Source: Thermaerobacter sp. PB12/4term (GTDB lineage: Bacteria > Bacillota > Sulfobacillia > Thermaerobacterales > Thermaerobacteraceae). Taken from it: a stretch of DNA of 64,000 nucleotides. The translations under genes were made by a program, and so were the position numbers. The stretch spans positions 1,984,001 to 2,048,000 of the forward strand of contig NZ_CP048407.1 of assembly GCF_003403315.2 (NCBI RefSeq). The letters run 5' to 3'. The stretch's first letter is position 1, and each line of letters starts with the position of its first letter. The notes under the pieces are model-generated. The model saw only the letters and a list, made by a program, of their open reading frames with translations, was not told where the DNA came from and searched no databases. Shown here piece after piece: positions 37,802 to 46,392 of the stretch.

Positions 37802-39085
37802 GTGAACGTCCCGTTCCACCCCGGCGAGCCCGCCGGGGAGAACCTGTCCCAGCCCTCTGGATCCCCGCAGCCGCGTGCCGCGGGGGCACCGGAAGAGGTC
37901 GTGCAGGCTGCCGCCGTACAGGCTGCCGTGCCGCCGGCGCCGGAGGGCCGGCCCGCAGGGCGGCTGCTGGAGTTGGTACCGGCCGAGCTGGTGCGCCTGC
38001 GGGGCACGGCGCTGCGGCAGGCCATCGCGGCCAGCGAGGGCCGGGTGCTGGCCGCCGAGGTGGTGGCCGTGGCCGCGCCCCTGGTGGACGGCGTGACCAA
38101 CGGCGAGCTGGCCGCCGCCTTCGGTGCGGACCTGTTGCTGGTCAACGTCTACGACGTGCGGGCGCCCCGGATCGCCGGCCTGCCGGGCTGGGACGAACCG
38201 GCCGGCGCGGCCCCCGCCTGGGCCGTACCGGGTCCGGCGGCGGCTGCCGGCGAGCCCGCGACCTTGCCTGCTGCCCCGCCGGCCTCCACCGGGCCCGCTC
38301 GCGCGGGAACGGCTGCCCCCGCCGCCGCACCCGGTACCCACCCGGCCGAAGCGGCGCCCGCCACCGCGCCCCCGGGCGCACCGGCAACCGGCACGCCCGC
38401 CGGGCGGGCGGTACCGGGCGCCGCGGCACCCGGCCTCCAGGGCCCCCTGGCCGCCCTGGCCCTGCTGGCCGGCCGGGTGGTGGGGATCAACCTGGAGCCC
38501 AGCGACCGGGTGCCGCCGGGGCGGCGGGCCACCCCGGAGAATGCCCTGCGGGCGGTGGAGCAGGGGGCCCAGTGGATCCTGTTGACCGGCAACCCCCAGA
38601 CGGGGGTCACCCCGGAAGGCATCCTTCAGGCGGCGGAGGCCATCCGCCGGGTTCTTCCGCCCGAGCGGCTGCTGCTGGCCGCCGGCCGCATGCACGGCGC
38701 CGGCTGCTGGTTCGGGCAGGAACCCTTTCTGGACGAGGGTGCCGTGAAGGACCTGGTGGCGGCCGGGGTCGACCTGGTGGCCCTGCCCGCGCCGGCCACC
38801 GTGCCGGGGGTTACCCTGGACCAGGCGCGCCGCTGGGTGGAGGCCGTCCACGCCGCCGGCGCCCTGGCCATGAGCACCGTGGGCACTTCCCAGGAAGGGG
38901 CAGACCGGGAGACCGTGCGGCAGATCGCCTTGATGGCCAAGGCGGCCGGGTTCGACGTGCATCATGTGGGCGATGCCGGCTACCACGGCATCGCCCTGCC
39001 GGAGAACATCCTGGCCTACGGCATCGCCATCCGTGGCCGGCGGCACACCTACCGGCGCATGGCCCTATCGCCCTGGCGGCGGTGA
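37802..39085 (+). CDS. uncharacterised PTS-associated TIM-barrel-like protein
   Basis: 427 residues. Conserved blocks: RLLELVPAELVRLRG, ASEGRVLAAEVVAVA, DGVTNGELAAAFGADLLLVN, GRVVGINLEPS, WILLTGNPQTGVT and HHVGDAGYHGIALPEN. This matches a family of unknown function found with PTS operons in Firmicutes, sometimes annotated as phosphonomutase- or hydrolase-like; the catalytic role is not established. About 85 Ala/Pro/Gly residues are inserted between GLPGWDEPAG and GLQGPLAALALL; the insertion begins with a 12-base motif copy (38191-38202). The GTG at 37802 with CAGGAGG seven bases upstream is preferred over the ATG at 37769. Confidence 0.8.
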   Translation: MNVPFHPGEPAGENLSQPSGSPQPRAAGAPEEVVQAAAVQAAVPPAPEGRPAGRLLELVPAELVRLRGTALRQAIAASEGRVLAAEVVAVAAPLVDGVTNGELAAAFGADLLLVNVYDVRAPRIAGLPGWDEPAGAAPAWAVPGPAAAAGEPATLPAAPPASTGPARAGTAAPAAAPGTHPAEAAPATAPPGAPATGTPAGRAVPGAAAPGLQGPLAALALLAGRVVGINLEPSDRVPPGRRATPENALRAVEQGAQWILLTGNPQTGVTPEGILQAAEAIRRVLPPERLLLAAGRMHGAGCWFGQEPFLDEGAVKDLVAAGVDLVALPAPATVPGVTLDQARRWVEAVHAAGALAMSTVGTSQEGADRETVRQIALMAKAAGFDVHHVGDAGYHGIALPENILAYGIAIRGRRHTYRRMALSPWRR

Positions 39086-39224
39086 TTCCAGAACCTCCAG
39101 CGCCCGGTCCAGGAAGGGGTCCATCACCCCGGCGGCCACCTGCTGGGGAATGCCGGCCAGCCGCCCGGCCCCCAGGTCCCGAAGAACCCGGCCCGTGGCG
39201 GGCTCGTCCCAGTGCCCGGGCAAA

Positions 39225-39258
39225 GGCCGGCGGGGCGCCTGCAGGCGCCCCGCCGGCC
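39225..39258. terminator. bidirectional hairpin between convergent genes
   Basis: Perfect 15-bp stem GGCCGGCGGGGCGCC / GGCGCCCCGCCGGCC with a TGCA loop, centred between the PTS operon and the M36 gene. No T-run on either side. On the minus strand 39065-39223 there is also a 52-codon protein-like frame (GRVLRDLGAGRLAGIPQQV) that has no good start and is not called. Confidence 0.6.
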
Positions 39259-39369
39259 CCGCTCCTCAACTGCCCGCTGGTGCTCCCCTTCGGGGGAAGC
39301 CGTCCCCCGCTCCGTCCGCCGGGCGCCGGGGCCGCGGGCGGATTCGGCGGCGCCGCGGCCGGTTCGTCC

Positions 39370-42300
39370 TCACTGGGACGGTTCGGCGATCAGGCGCAGC
39401 GGGACACTGGCGCCCAGCCAGAGGTCGGCCACCACGAACCGGGTGCCGCCCGGGATCACCGCCGACTCGTCGGCTGCCGCCGACGCCTTGCTGCCCAGCA
39501 TCTGGCAGTTCGCCGCGTAGAAGTAGAGGTCGAAGTCATAGGTCCCCGTGCCCGGCCCGGCGGCGGTGATGCGATGGGTCCCGTCACCGAAGGACTCGGG
39601 CAGCTCCATCACCCACCCGTCGAGGCCCTCGCTGGAGGGGTCGGGGTTGCAGGTGGCGACGAACTCGTTTTGCGTCACGCCGCCCACCGTGTCCGAGGTG
39701 GGGTTGCCCACCCGGACCGTCCCCTCCTCGACGATCGGGTCTTCCTTGGGCAGCGGTGCCGGTTCGACCGCGGTGGCCCGGTCCCCGCCGAAGACCTGGA
39801 TCTCCGCCACCTGGGCATAACCCAAGCTGTTGTCCTGGGCGGTGTCGGCGAAGAACCGGATGTAGGCCGCCTGTTCCGGCCGGCTCAGCGTCCAGAGCTT
39901 GTAGTGCAGGGCGGGCGCCACGGGGCGCGGCTTCTCCGTGGGGAAGCTGCCCTGGAGGATGGTCTTCCACACCACCCCGTCGGTGGACACCTGCAGGGTG
40001 AAGTCCTTCAGGGCCGCGAAGCGCGCCTTGGCGATGTCCTTGAAGGCGCTGACCTGGACCGCCGTGATGGGCACGGGCCGGTCACCGGCCAGGTCGACCA
40101 CGACCCACTCGCCGTCATAGCCCTGGTCGTTGACCGCCGTGGCCCAGACGGTGGCCTCGGTGTCGTCCAGGGCGTTCTTGGCCGGCAGGGTGGCGTCCTC
40201 GCCCAGCCGGCTGACCTGGATCACCTTCGCCCCGTTGGCCAGGGAGGCGTAGTTGGGCTGCAGGCTGAACCGCAGGGAGGTGGTCCGCCCCGCCGTGACC
40301 TGGATGCCGCGGAAGGTCCGGGCCCCGAAGCCCCGCGCCTGGATGGTCACGGTGTAGGTGCCGCCGACCATGTCCAGGGCAAAGCCGCCTTTGGCGCCCG
40401 TCACCGCCGCCGGGCTGACCCGCGCCTCGTACTCGCCGATGATCACCCGGGCGCCGGCAATGGGCTTGCCGGTGGTGGCGTTGACCACCGTCCCCACCAG
40501 CCGGCCGTTGCGGGCCCTGGCCAGGTGGTCGAAGGCCGGGTGGGGGTCGGTGTCGTCGCCGGTGTTGCTCACGGCTCCGGCCCCCAGGCCGCGGCGGGCA
40601 AAGGCGGTCCAGAGCAAATCGAAGTGGTCGCCGTGGTAGCGGTCCACGTCGGCCGTGAGGATGGCATCCCGCATGTCGATCATGCTGGGATCGGGCGGGG
40701 AGATGGGCATGGCATCGGTCACCAGCTGCTCGGCGATCTGGGCGCCCTTCGCCTTGCCGTACTTGCCCACCAGCGCCTTCCACACGTCCCACAGGATGAC
40801 CGCCCAGATCTCGCCGTCGGCGTGGACCTCCGGCCCCGTGATGTCATAGCCGATGTCGCCGAAGCCCAGCGGGCTCTGATCCAGGGCGTAGTTGCGGATG
40901 CCCGTCTTGGCATTGCCGGTCACGTACTGGCCGACGATGGGCCGGTCCTGCAGCCCCCGGGCGATCAGGTAGGACATGCCGTACCAGTCGCCCCAGGCCT
41001 CGCCCATGGACCCCGCCTGGTGGCTGTTGAGGGCCTCGCCGCCCGCCACCAGCCGGTTCGACAGGGCGTGGCTGTACTCGTGGTATATCACCCCGGCGTC
41101 GAAATCGCCGTCGGCGCACTTGCCCTCAAAGGCCCCCGGAATGGGCTCCCAGAGGAACATGCCGCTCCAGGAGGGCAGGCCGTCGGGCAGCGTCAGCATG
41201 TAGGCGTTGTCCCGGCCGGTGTAGAGCGGCTCGCCGCCGGTCAGCGCCCCCGCCTGGGCCAGGCCGAGGATCGGGTCGCCGCCCTGGCCGCCCTTGCCGA
41301 AGTTGTCGACCTGCAGGTTGCCGGCCGGCTCCGTCCAGCCCAGCTTGTAGAAGTGGTCGTGGAAAAGGTTGTGGTGGTAGAAGAGGTTGGTCACCGCCGC
41401 CTCCACGTCTTCCGCGTAAGAGGGCGGCGTGGCCTGGCACTGGGTCCGCCCCCACTGGTCGGTGAAGGCGTAGTGGAAGTGGGAAAGCACGTTCACCGGA
41501 CGAACCAGCCCCGGCGCCTCGGGCACCAGGAAGTTGCTCCAGTTGGCGAAGGTGTCGGCGTTGTTGCCGAAGGTGGTCGGACCGCTGACACCGGGTAGCA
41601 CCCCTACCCAGCCCCTGGGCGAGGCGCTGGGATCCCCGGCGAAGGACTTCACCACCTGGGTCCCCCCCGCCGGCGCCCCGGGGTAGTTCTCAAACACCAG
41701 CCCCTCGGGCCCGCTGAAGTTCACCAGGGGGCGGCGGTACAGGATCTGGCCGCTGGTGGCGTCGACCAGGACCTCGTAACCTTCGGTGAGTTTGGGGATG
41801 AACAGGATCCGCCAGGCAGGCCGCAGCTCCTTCCCCATGGGGAAGAGGGCCTTGCGGGCGTACTGGACGGTGGCAAAGGGTCCCTGGGCCAGCACCGTCC
41901 AGCCGGCGCGGGTGCCGGTCACCTCGGGCGTGTACGCCAGTGTCGGGGCCAGTACCGCGGCCACCCGACTGACCGCATCGGTGACGCCAAGATCGAAGCC
42001 GCCCTTGACCGGCGCCGCCGGCTGGGCGCTGGCGGCCACGGAGAGGATCCGCCCTTCCCGGTTGACCGCCACGATGATGCGGCCCCCAGCCGCCGTTTCA
42101 ATCCCGCTGAACGTCTGCTGGAAGGTTACGGGGTGGAGCCCCGTTCCCGGCAAGGCATAGTCCCGGACCACCTTCAGCCCGTCGACCACCTGGTCCGTCC
42201 AGCCGAACAGATCCTTGTGCTCCCGCAGCCACTGGCGGGCGATGTCCACCGCCTGGCCCTCCGCCGCCCCGGTCAGGTAGCCCTGGCTGCGGGTGATCAT

Positions 42301-42579
42301 GGACGGGGTCTTGTAGAAGGGGTTCCACCGGATGCGCAGGCCGCTGCCTACCTCGGCGGCCAGCTGCGCCGCCGCCTCCCGGGTCCGCTCCGGCAGGTCC
42401 AGGGCCTGCAGGTCATCCCGGATGTCGATGGACGGTGCCAGGGCCGCCGCCGGTTCGTCCCCATGCGCCCGGGCATCGAGCCCCTGAAAGGCCTGGGCGG
42501 GTGCCGCCAGGAACGAAAGGGCGATGAGAGCGGCCGTCACCAGGCAGGCCAGCGCGGCCCGCCGTTGCCGCTTGGGCAT
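39370..42579 (-). CDS. secreted M36 (fungalysin-like) metalloprotease
   Basis: 1069 residues. A signal peptide (MPKRQRRAALACLVTAALIA, cleavage near AQAF) is followed by a propeptide-like region and the M36 peptidase domain with zinc motif HEYSH and the downstream Glu in MGEAWGDWYG. Then come a carboxypeptidase-regulatory-like fold (GTVVNATTGKPIAGARV), an F5/8-C-like discoidin segment (NALDDTEATVWATA) and a C-terminal beta domain. Exported; it probably supplies peptides for uptake by the Opp system. Motif copies flank it: one near the N-terminus (42449-42460) and one abutting the stop codon. GGAGGAGGG lies upstream of the ATG. Confidence 0.92.
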   Translation of the reverse strand: MPKRQRRAALACLVTAALIALSFLAAPAQAFQGLDARAHGDEPAAALAPSIDIRDDLQALDLPERTREAAAQLAAEVGSGLRIRWNPFYKTPSMITRSQGYLTGAAEGQAVDIARQWLREHKDLFGWTDQVVDGLKVVRDYALPGTGLHPVTFQQTFSGIETAAGGRIIVAVNREGRILSVAASAQPAAPVKGGFDLGVTDAVSRVAAVLAPTLAYTPEVTGTRAGWTVLAQGPFATVQYARKALFPMGKELRPAWRILFIPKLTEGYEVLVDATSGQILYRRPLVNFSGPEGLVFENYPGAPAGGTQVVKSFAGDPSASPRGWVGVLPGVSGPTTFGNNADTFANWSNFLVPEAPGLVRPVNVLSHFHYAFTDQWGRTQCQATPPSYAEDVEAAVTNLFYHHNLFHDHFYKLGWTEPAGNLQVDNFGKGGQGGDPILGLAQAGALTGGEPLYTGRDNAYMLTLPDGLPSWSGMFLWEPIPGAFEGKCADGDFDAGVIYHEYSHALSNRLVAGGEALNSHQAGSMGEAWGDWYGMSYLIARGLQDRPIVGQYVTGNAKTGIRNYALDQSPLGFGDIGYDITGPEVHADGEIWAVILWDVWKALVGKYGKAKGAQIAEQLVTDAMPISPPDPSMIDMRDAILTADVDRYHGDHFDLLWTAFARRGLGAGAVSNTGDDTDPHPAFDHLARARNGRLVGTVVNATTGKPIAGARVIIGEYEARVSPAAVTGAKGGFALDMVGGTYTVTIQARGFGARTFRGIQVTAGRTTSLRFSLQPNYASLANGAKVIQVSRLGEDATLPAKNALDDTEATVWATAVNDQGYDGEWVVVDLAGDRPVPITAVQVSAFKDIAKARFAALKDFTLQVSTDGVVWKTILQGSFPTEKPRPVAPALHYKLWTLSRPEQAAYIRFFADTAQDNSLGYAQVAEIQVFGGDRATAVEPAPLPKEDPIVEEGTVRVGNPTSDTVGGVTQNEFVATCNPDPSSEGLDGWVMELPESFGDGTHRITAAGPGTGTYDFDLYFYAANCQMLGSKASAAADESAVIPGGTRFVVADLWLGASVPLRLIAEPSQ

Positions 42580-42799
42580 GACGCACCCTCCTCCCCCGCC
42601 CGGACCGGCCCGGGTTCCGGCCCTGACGGGCGGCGATTCCTGCCATCCCCTGGGGATTCACTTAGGGATTCGCGGGCGGGATAAGCTTTGTGCACAGCAG
42701 AAGGGGCGGAAAGACCGGGCCAGGCGGGGCAGGCGGGGCGGGAAGGACCGGCGGGCCGCTCCAGGGACGGGCCCCATGCTCCCCCCAGGCTCCAGGTTC

Positions 42800-43585
42800 T
42801 TACTCTTTGTCAAGCAGAAAGCCCAGCCGGCGCAGGGCCTGGTCCACCCGGGCACGGGCGGTGGGGTCGTCGGCCTCCAGGGTGTGGAGGTGCGGGCCGC
42901 CCGTCAGGGTCAGCAGGGGCTCGGCCCCGGTGGCGACCATCTGCCGGCAGAACCGGTCGACGTCGTGCCGCGAGCGCAGGTCTAATAGCCCCCTCAGTTC
43001 CCCGTAGACAGGGTGCTCCACGATCACATCCCGCACCGTCACGCCCTGGTCCACCATGGCGTAAAGCTCCCGGCGGATGGTCTCCAGTTCTGGGCCGTGC
43101 TCAACGGCCACCTGCCAGGTGAAGCGGGCCGGCGGCCGGTTCAGGACGTACCCGGCGGGTGTGGCCAGGATGGGCTCCCCCTGGGCCCGCAGCAGGGCGA
43201 TGTCGTGGACGATCACGGCTCGGGTGACGCCCATCTGCCCGGCCAGCCGCTGGCCCGGGACGGGTTCCTCCGCCCCAGCCAGAAGCTGGAGGATCGCCTG
43301 GCGCCGGCGGGCGGCATCACCCGGCCGGGACAACCCTTCGAAACCAGCGGCCCCGCGCCCAGGCGTCAAAGCAGCGTGAGCGTAGGAGCCGGGTGGCCCG
43401 GCATGCCCGGAATCAGAAGACTCCCTTGGAGCCTGCCGGCGGGCCCCCGGCGGATCCAGCTGGGTCTTGTCCCCCTGCCCATGGGAGGGCGCGGTGCGCC
43501 GGGGTCCATCCCCCCCGGGGGCCTGGCCTTGACCCTGCCCGCCTCTCCCCTCGTCCGGGCGGCGCCGCGGCGACATGCGGAACAT
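42800..43585 (-). CDS. niaR: niacin-responsive repressor NiaR
   Basis: Transcription repressor of NAD synthesis/niacin uptake. The helix-turn-helix (RRQAILQLLAGAEEPVPGQR, then MGVTRAVIVHDIALLR) is followed by a 3H domain with His in VEHPVYGELRG, SRHDVDRFC and GGPHLHTLEA, the proposed ligand/metal site. GGAGGAGGGG precedes the ATG at 43585, so the 85-residue disordered Arg/Pro/Gly N-terminus is probably real; NiaR is normally about 175 residues. It is divergent from niaX, its expected target. Confidence 0.9.
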   Translation of the reverse strand: MFRMSPRRRPDEGRGGQGQGQAPGGDGPRRTAPSHGQGDKTQLDPPGARRQAPRESSDSGHAGPPGSYAHAALTPGRGAAGFEGLSRPGDAARRRQAILQLLAGAEEPVPGQRLAGQMGVTRAVIVHDIALLRAQGEPILATPAGYVLNRPPARFTWQVAVEHGPELETIRRELYAMVDQGVTVRDVIVEHPVYGELRGLLDLRSRHDVDRFCRQMVATGAEPLLTLTGGPHLHTLEADDPTARARVDQALRRLGFLLDKE

Positions 43586-43805
43586 GGAACCCCTCCTCCC
43601 CGTGCCTCGACCAGGTGCCGTGGCTGGACCAGGTGCCAGGCCGGTGAGCCACGTGCCGAGCCGGGTCTCGCCAGCAAGTTGCCGCGTCCGAACCGGGACG
43701 AACCGGCTGGCGCTCTCCTTCGCAGGATGGCCCGCCCTTTCCTCTTGGCCGCAGCAGCCTGGGAACGGGCTGGCCGGAGCACCCGTTGCTCAGCACCTGC
43801 GGATG

Positions 43806-43892
43806 GTGTATATACACCTGTAGATACATGCGTAGATACATGTTCAACGGTTGAGGTGCAGGTTCAGCTCTAGACAGGTTCAGCCCTAGACA
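43806..43892. promoter_or_regulatory. repeat-rich operator region between niaR and niaX
   Basis: Contains, in order, a perfect palindrome GTGTATATACAC (43806-43817), a direct repeat TAGATACATG at 43821 and 43833 (12-base period), and a 16-base tandem repeat GGTTCAGCTCTAGACA / GGTTCAGCCCTAGACA (43861-43892). This is the most AT-rich stretch of the area and lies between divergent niaR and niaX, so it is the likely NiaR binding and promoter region; the exact box is not resolved. Confidence 0.6.
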
Positions 43893-44091
43893 GGCGGGTC
43901 TTCCGCTGCCGATCCGGGTTGATCGTTGCCGCAGAAGCAGGTTCTGCACGGGCTCCATGCCCGGCGCCCCAGGGCCGGCCCGCTCATCTCCCTGGGGCAT
44001 CCCGGTGGGGATCCCGGACGGGCGGCGCCCCACCTGGCCCCGGGCCAGACCGTGCGGCAATGAACAGTACCACCAGGAGAGGAAGGTTGCC

Positions 44092-44634
44092 ATGCCTGCC
44101 AGAATGTCCCCGCCGGCTGCGCCCGCATCTACCGCCCCGGTGGCCCGCCAGGTGGTGCTGGGCGGCCTGCTGACGGCCCTTGCCCTGATGATCCCCATCT
44201 TCTTCCGGGGAACGCTGCAGCTCACCCTTGGCCCCTATTACACCGCCACCCTGGCGTCCCACGTCCCGCCCATGCTGGCGATGACCCTCGGCCCGGGGGT
44301 GGCCGTGATGGTGGGCCTAGGCGCCACGGTCGGGTTCTTCCTCACCCTGGGCCCGGTGGTGGCCGCGCGGGCTTTCGTGCACGTGCCCTTTGCGGTCCTG
44401 GGCGCCTGGGCCCTGCGCCGGGGATGGCCCCTCTGGGCCGCCCTGCTCCTGGCCCTGCCGGTACACGCCGCCGGTGAAGGCCTGGTGGTCTGGCTGGCCT
44501 CCGGCACGGCGATCCAGGCGTGGCTCACCGCTGGTGGCACCGCGGTGCACCATCTGATCGACGGCGCCCTGACCCTGGCGGTGCTGCGCCTGCTGCGGCG
44601 GGCGGGGATCCGGCTGGCGGGCACGAGCAGCTAA
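44092..44634 (+). CDS. niaX: niacin ECF transporter S component NiaX
   Basis: 180-residue membrane protein with five to six helices. The TLGPYYTATLASHVPPMLAM segment and GLGATVGFFLTLGPVVAARA match the NiaX-type vitamin-binding subunit of ECF transporters. The ATG at 44092 has AGGAGAGGAAGG upstream. Substrate assignment rests on family pattern plus the divergent niaR. Confidence 0.85.
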   Translation: MPARMSPPAAPASTAPVARQVVLGGLLTALALMIPIFFRGTLQLTLGPYYTATLASHVPPMLAMTLGPGVAVMVGLGATVGFFLTLGPVVAARAFVHVPFAVLGAWALRRGWPLWAALLLALPVHAAGEGLVVWLASGTAIQAWLTAGGTAVHHLIDGALTLAVLRLLRRAGIRLAGTSS

Positions 44635-44708
44635 GATCCCAACCCGGCCCTGGCACCAGGTGGCGGCGCAGCGCCCCGCCTGGCGCTCTGGCCCTGCCGC
44701 CGGATCGG

Positions 44709-44734
44709 GAACCGGGCCCGCGCGGGCCCGGTTC
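44709..44734 (+). terminator. self-complementary hairpin after niaX
   Basis: GAACCGGGCCCGC / GCGGGCCCGGTTC, a perfect 26-bp palindrome between convergent niaX and the NlpC gene, followed by TTCG only. Confidence 0.55.
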
Positions 44735-44853
44735 TTCGCGGGCCCGAATCCTTGTGGAACAGGACACCGGAGGAACCGCAGCGTCGCCGCCGCGAGCCGG
44801 CCAGCGGGCACAGGTGGGCGCCGGTGCCCGGCGGCCTCGCCGGACCCGGTTTC

Positions 44854-46149
44854 CTAACCCGCGTGATAGCGGCGGGCGCCGGCGTACTTTTCCCCGTAAG
44901 GCGGCGTGTCCAGGGGGATCTCCTCCACCACCCGCCCGGAGCTGGGGGCGTGGATCATGCGGCCGCCGCCGGCGTACATCCCCACGTGATGAACGCTGCC
45001 CTTGCCGCCATCGTGGGCAAAGAAAACCAGATCGCCAGGCTGCAGCCGGTCCCGCTCCACCGGCTGCCCCCGGCCGTGATCCCGCTGCGGGGCCGCGTCA
45101 CGGGGGATCAGCAGGCCGTGGAAGCGGTGGACTAGGTACATGAAACCCGAGCAGTCCACTCCGAAGCCCGAGGTGCCGCCCCAAAGGTAGGGGAGTCCCA
45201 GGAACCGGCGCGCCGTTTCCAGGAGGGTCGTTCCCGGCACCTTGGCGGGTGGAACCTGGCCGCCGGGTGGAACCCGGCGGGGAGGGTCCAGGCGAACGGC
45301 CGCCCGCCGCACCCACGCCACGGTGGGAGGTCCTGCGGCCAGCGGGTCATCCTCCGCCGGTGGGGCCCCGGTTGGGCGGCTGGCGTGCCGGCCCGGATCG
45401 CCGGCCGCCGGGCCGGCCGTGGCGGCCCTGGCCGGGCCACCGCCGTCGCCTTCCGGGGTGAAGCCTGCCCGTCGCCCCGGCGCCGGGTTGGGGGTGGGCA
45501 CCGCCACGGGCAGCCACTCGCCTTCCGCCCCGCCGGCGGCCGCGCCAGCTCCGGCCGCCGAGCCGTCTTCAAAGGCCGCGGCAATGCTCCCGGTCCCGCT
45601 GTCTCCGTGGGAAAGGCCGGGGAGGCAGGTGCCGAAGCTGACCTCCGTCCAGCGAGCCTGAGGGTGGGGCCGGTGGTACAGCCAGGTGGTCAGGGCCGTG
45701 ACGGTAGCGGTGGTCAGGGCCTCCGCGGCTTCCTCCGGCGCCGGTGCCCCGGCAAGACCCGCCCGGCGCGCCACCGCCGCCCAGGCGGGATCGGCCGTCA
45801 ACTGCCAGCCCGGGATCCAGCCCGGATACCCACCGGGAGCGCCGGGTTCCGCCTGTTCGGGAACGGCCACCCGGGCCCACCCGTCCCGTTCTTCCAGCAC
45901 CGTGACCGGCTGGCCCAGCAACACCTGGGTCTCGATGCGGCCCACCAGGTCCTTCCGGGCCTCCACGTCCAGGGCGGACAGCCACTCCCGCAAGCCTGCG
46001 GGGGCCGCCAGCGCCGGCAGGTCGACGGGCCGGGGCCGGCCGGGATCCCGCCAGACGGTGGCTACCGCTACGGCCACCCAGCGAGTGACCGCGGGGCCCA
46101 TGGGGCTCTCCTGGCCCGCACCGGCCTTCGCAGACGAAGGGGTTGCCAT
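44854..46149 (-). CDS. YkfC-like NlpC/P60 gamma-D-glutamyl endopeptidase
   Basis: 431 residues: N-terminal bacterial SH3-like repeats (ERDGWARVAVPEQ, YPGWIPGWQL), a long Gly/Ala/Pro linker, a second SH3-like strand (VAWVRRAAVRLDPP) and a C-terminal C40 domain. Catalytic Cys lies in GVDCSGFMYLVHRF, His in VHHVGMYAGGGRMIHAP. No signal peptide, so cytoplasmic, as in YkfC, which cuts gamma-D-Glu-diamino acid bonds of imported murein peptides. It is the last gene of the Opp operon, matching the dpp/ykf pairing of Bacillus. ATG at 46149 with GGGAGG nine bases upstream. Confidence 0.88.
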   Translation of the reverse strand: MATPSSAKAGAGQESPMGPAVTRWVAVAVATVWRDPGRPRPVDLPALAAPAGLREWLSALDVEARKDLVGRIETQVLLGQPVTVLEERDGWARVAVPEQAEPGAPGGYPGWIPGWQLTADPAWAAVARRAGLAGAPAPEEAAEALTTATVTALTTWLYHRPHPQARWTEVSFGTCLPGLSHGDSGTGSIAAAFEDGSAAGAGAAAGGAEGEWLPVAVPTPNPAPGRRAGFTPEGDGGGPARAATAGPAAGDPGRHASRPTGAPPAEDDPLAAGPPTVAWVRRAAVRLDPPRRVPPGGQVPPAKVPGTTLLETARRFLGLPYLWGGTSGFGVDCSGFMYLVHRFHGLLIPRDAAPQRDHGRGQPVERDRLQPGDLVFFAHDGGKGSVHHVGMYAGGGRMIHAPSSGRVVEEIPLDTPPYGEKYAGARRYHAG

Positions 46150-46392
46150 GCCTTGCCGCCTCCCTCGGGCTTGACCTTGCACCGCCTCCGGGGTTGAAAC
46201 CGGCGCCCTTGCCCCCACCCCTGCCATGCCCTGACCGGATGCAGCAGCCCGCAATCTGCAGGGGCCCGGCGCGCCGCCCGCAGAGAGCGCGCCGGACGGG
46301 GGAACAACGGCGAACCGCAGCAAACCAGCCCCCTCAACGGGAGCGGACCAGCACCTTGAGCGGCCCGTAAGGCCGACACGCCCTTTCCAGCC

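Noticed and set aside
39065-39223. 52-codon minus-strand frame between the PTS operon and the M36 gene
   Set aside because: Protein-like composition, but only a TTG start with no ribosome binding site and overlap with the end of the plus-strand gene; not strong enough to call.
38572-41598. 1008-codon open frame on the plus strand opposite the M36 protease
   Set aside because: The opposite strand has a signal peptide, HEYSH and full domain structure. This frame is Arg/Gly/Pro-rich noise caused by high GC.
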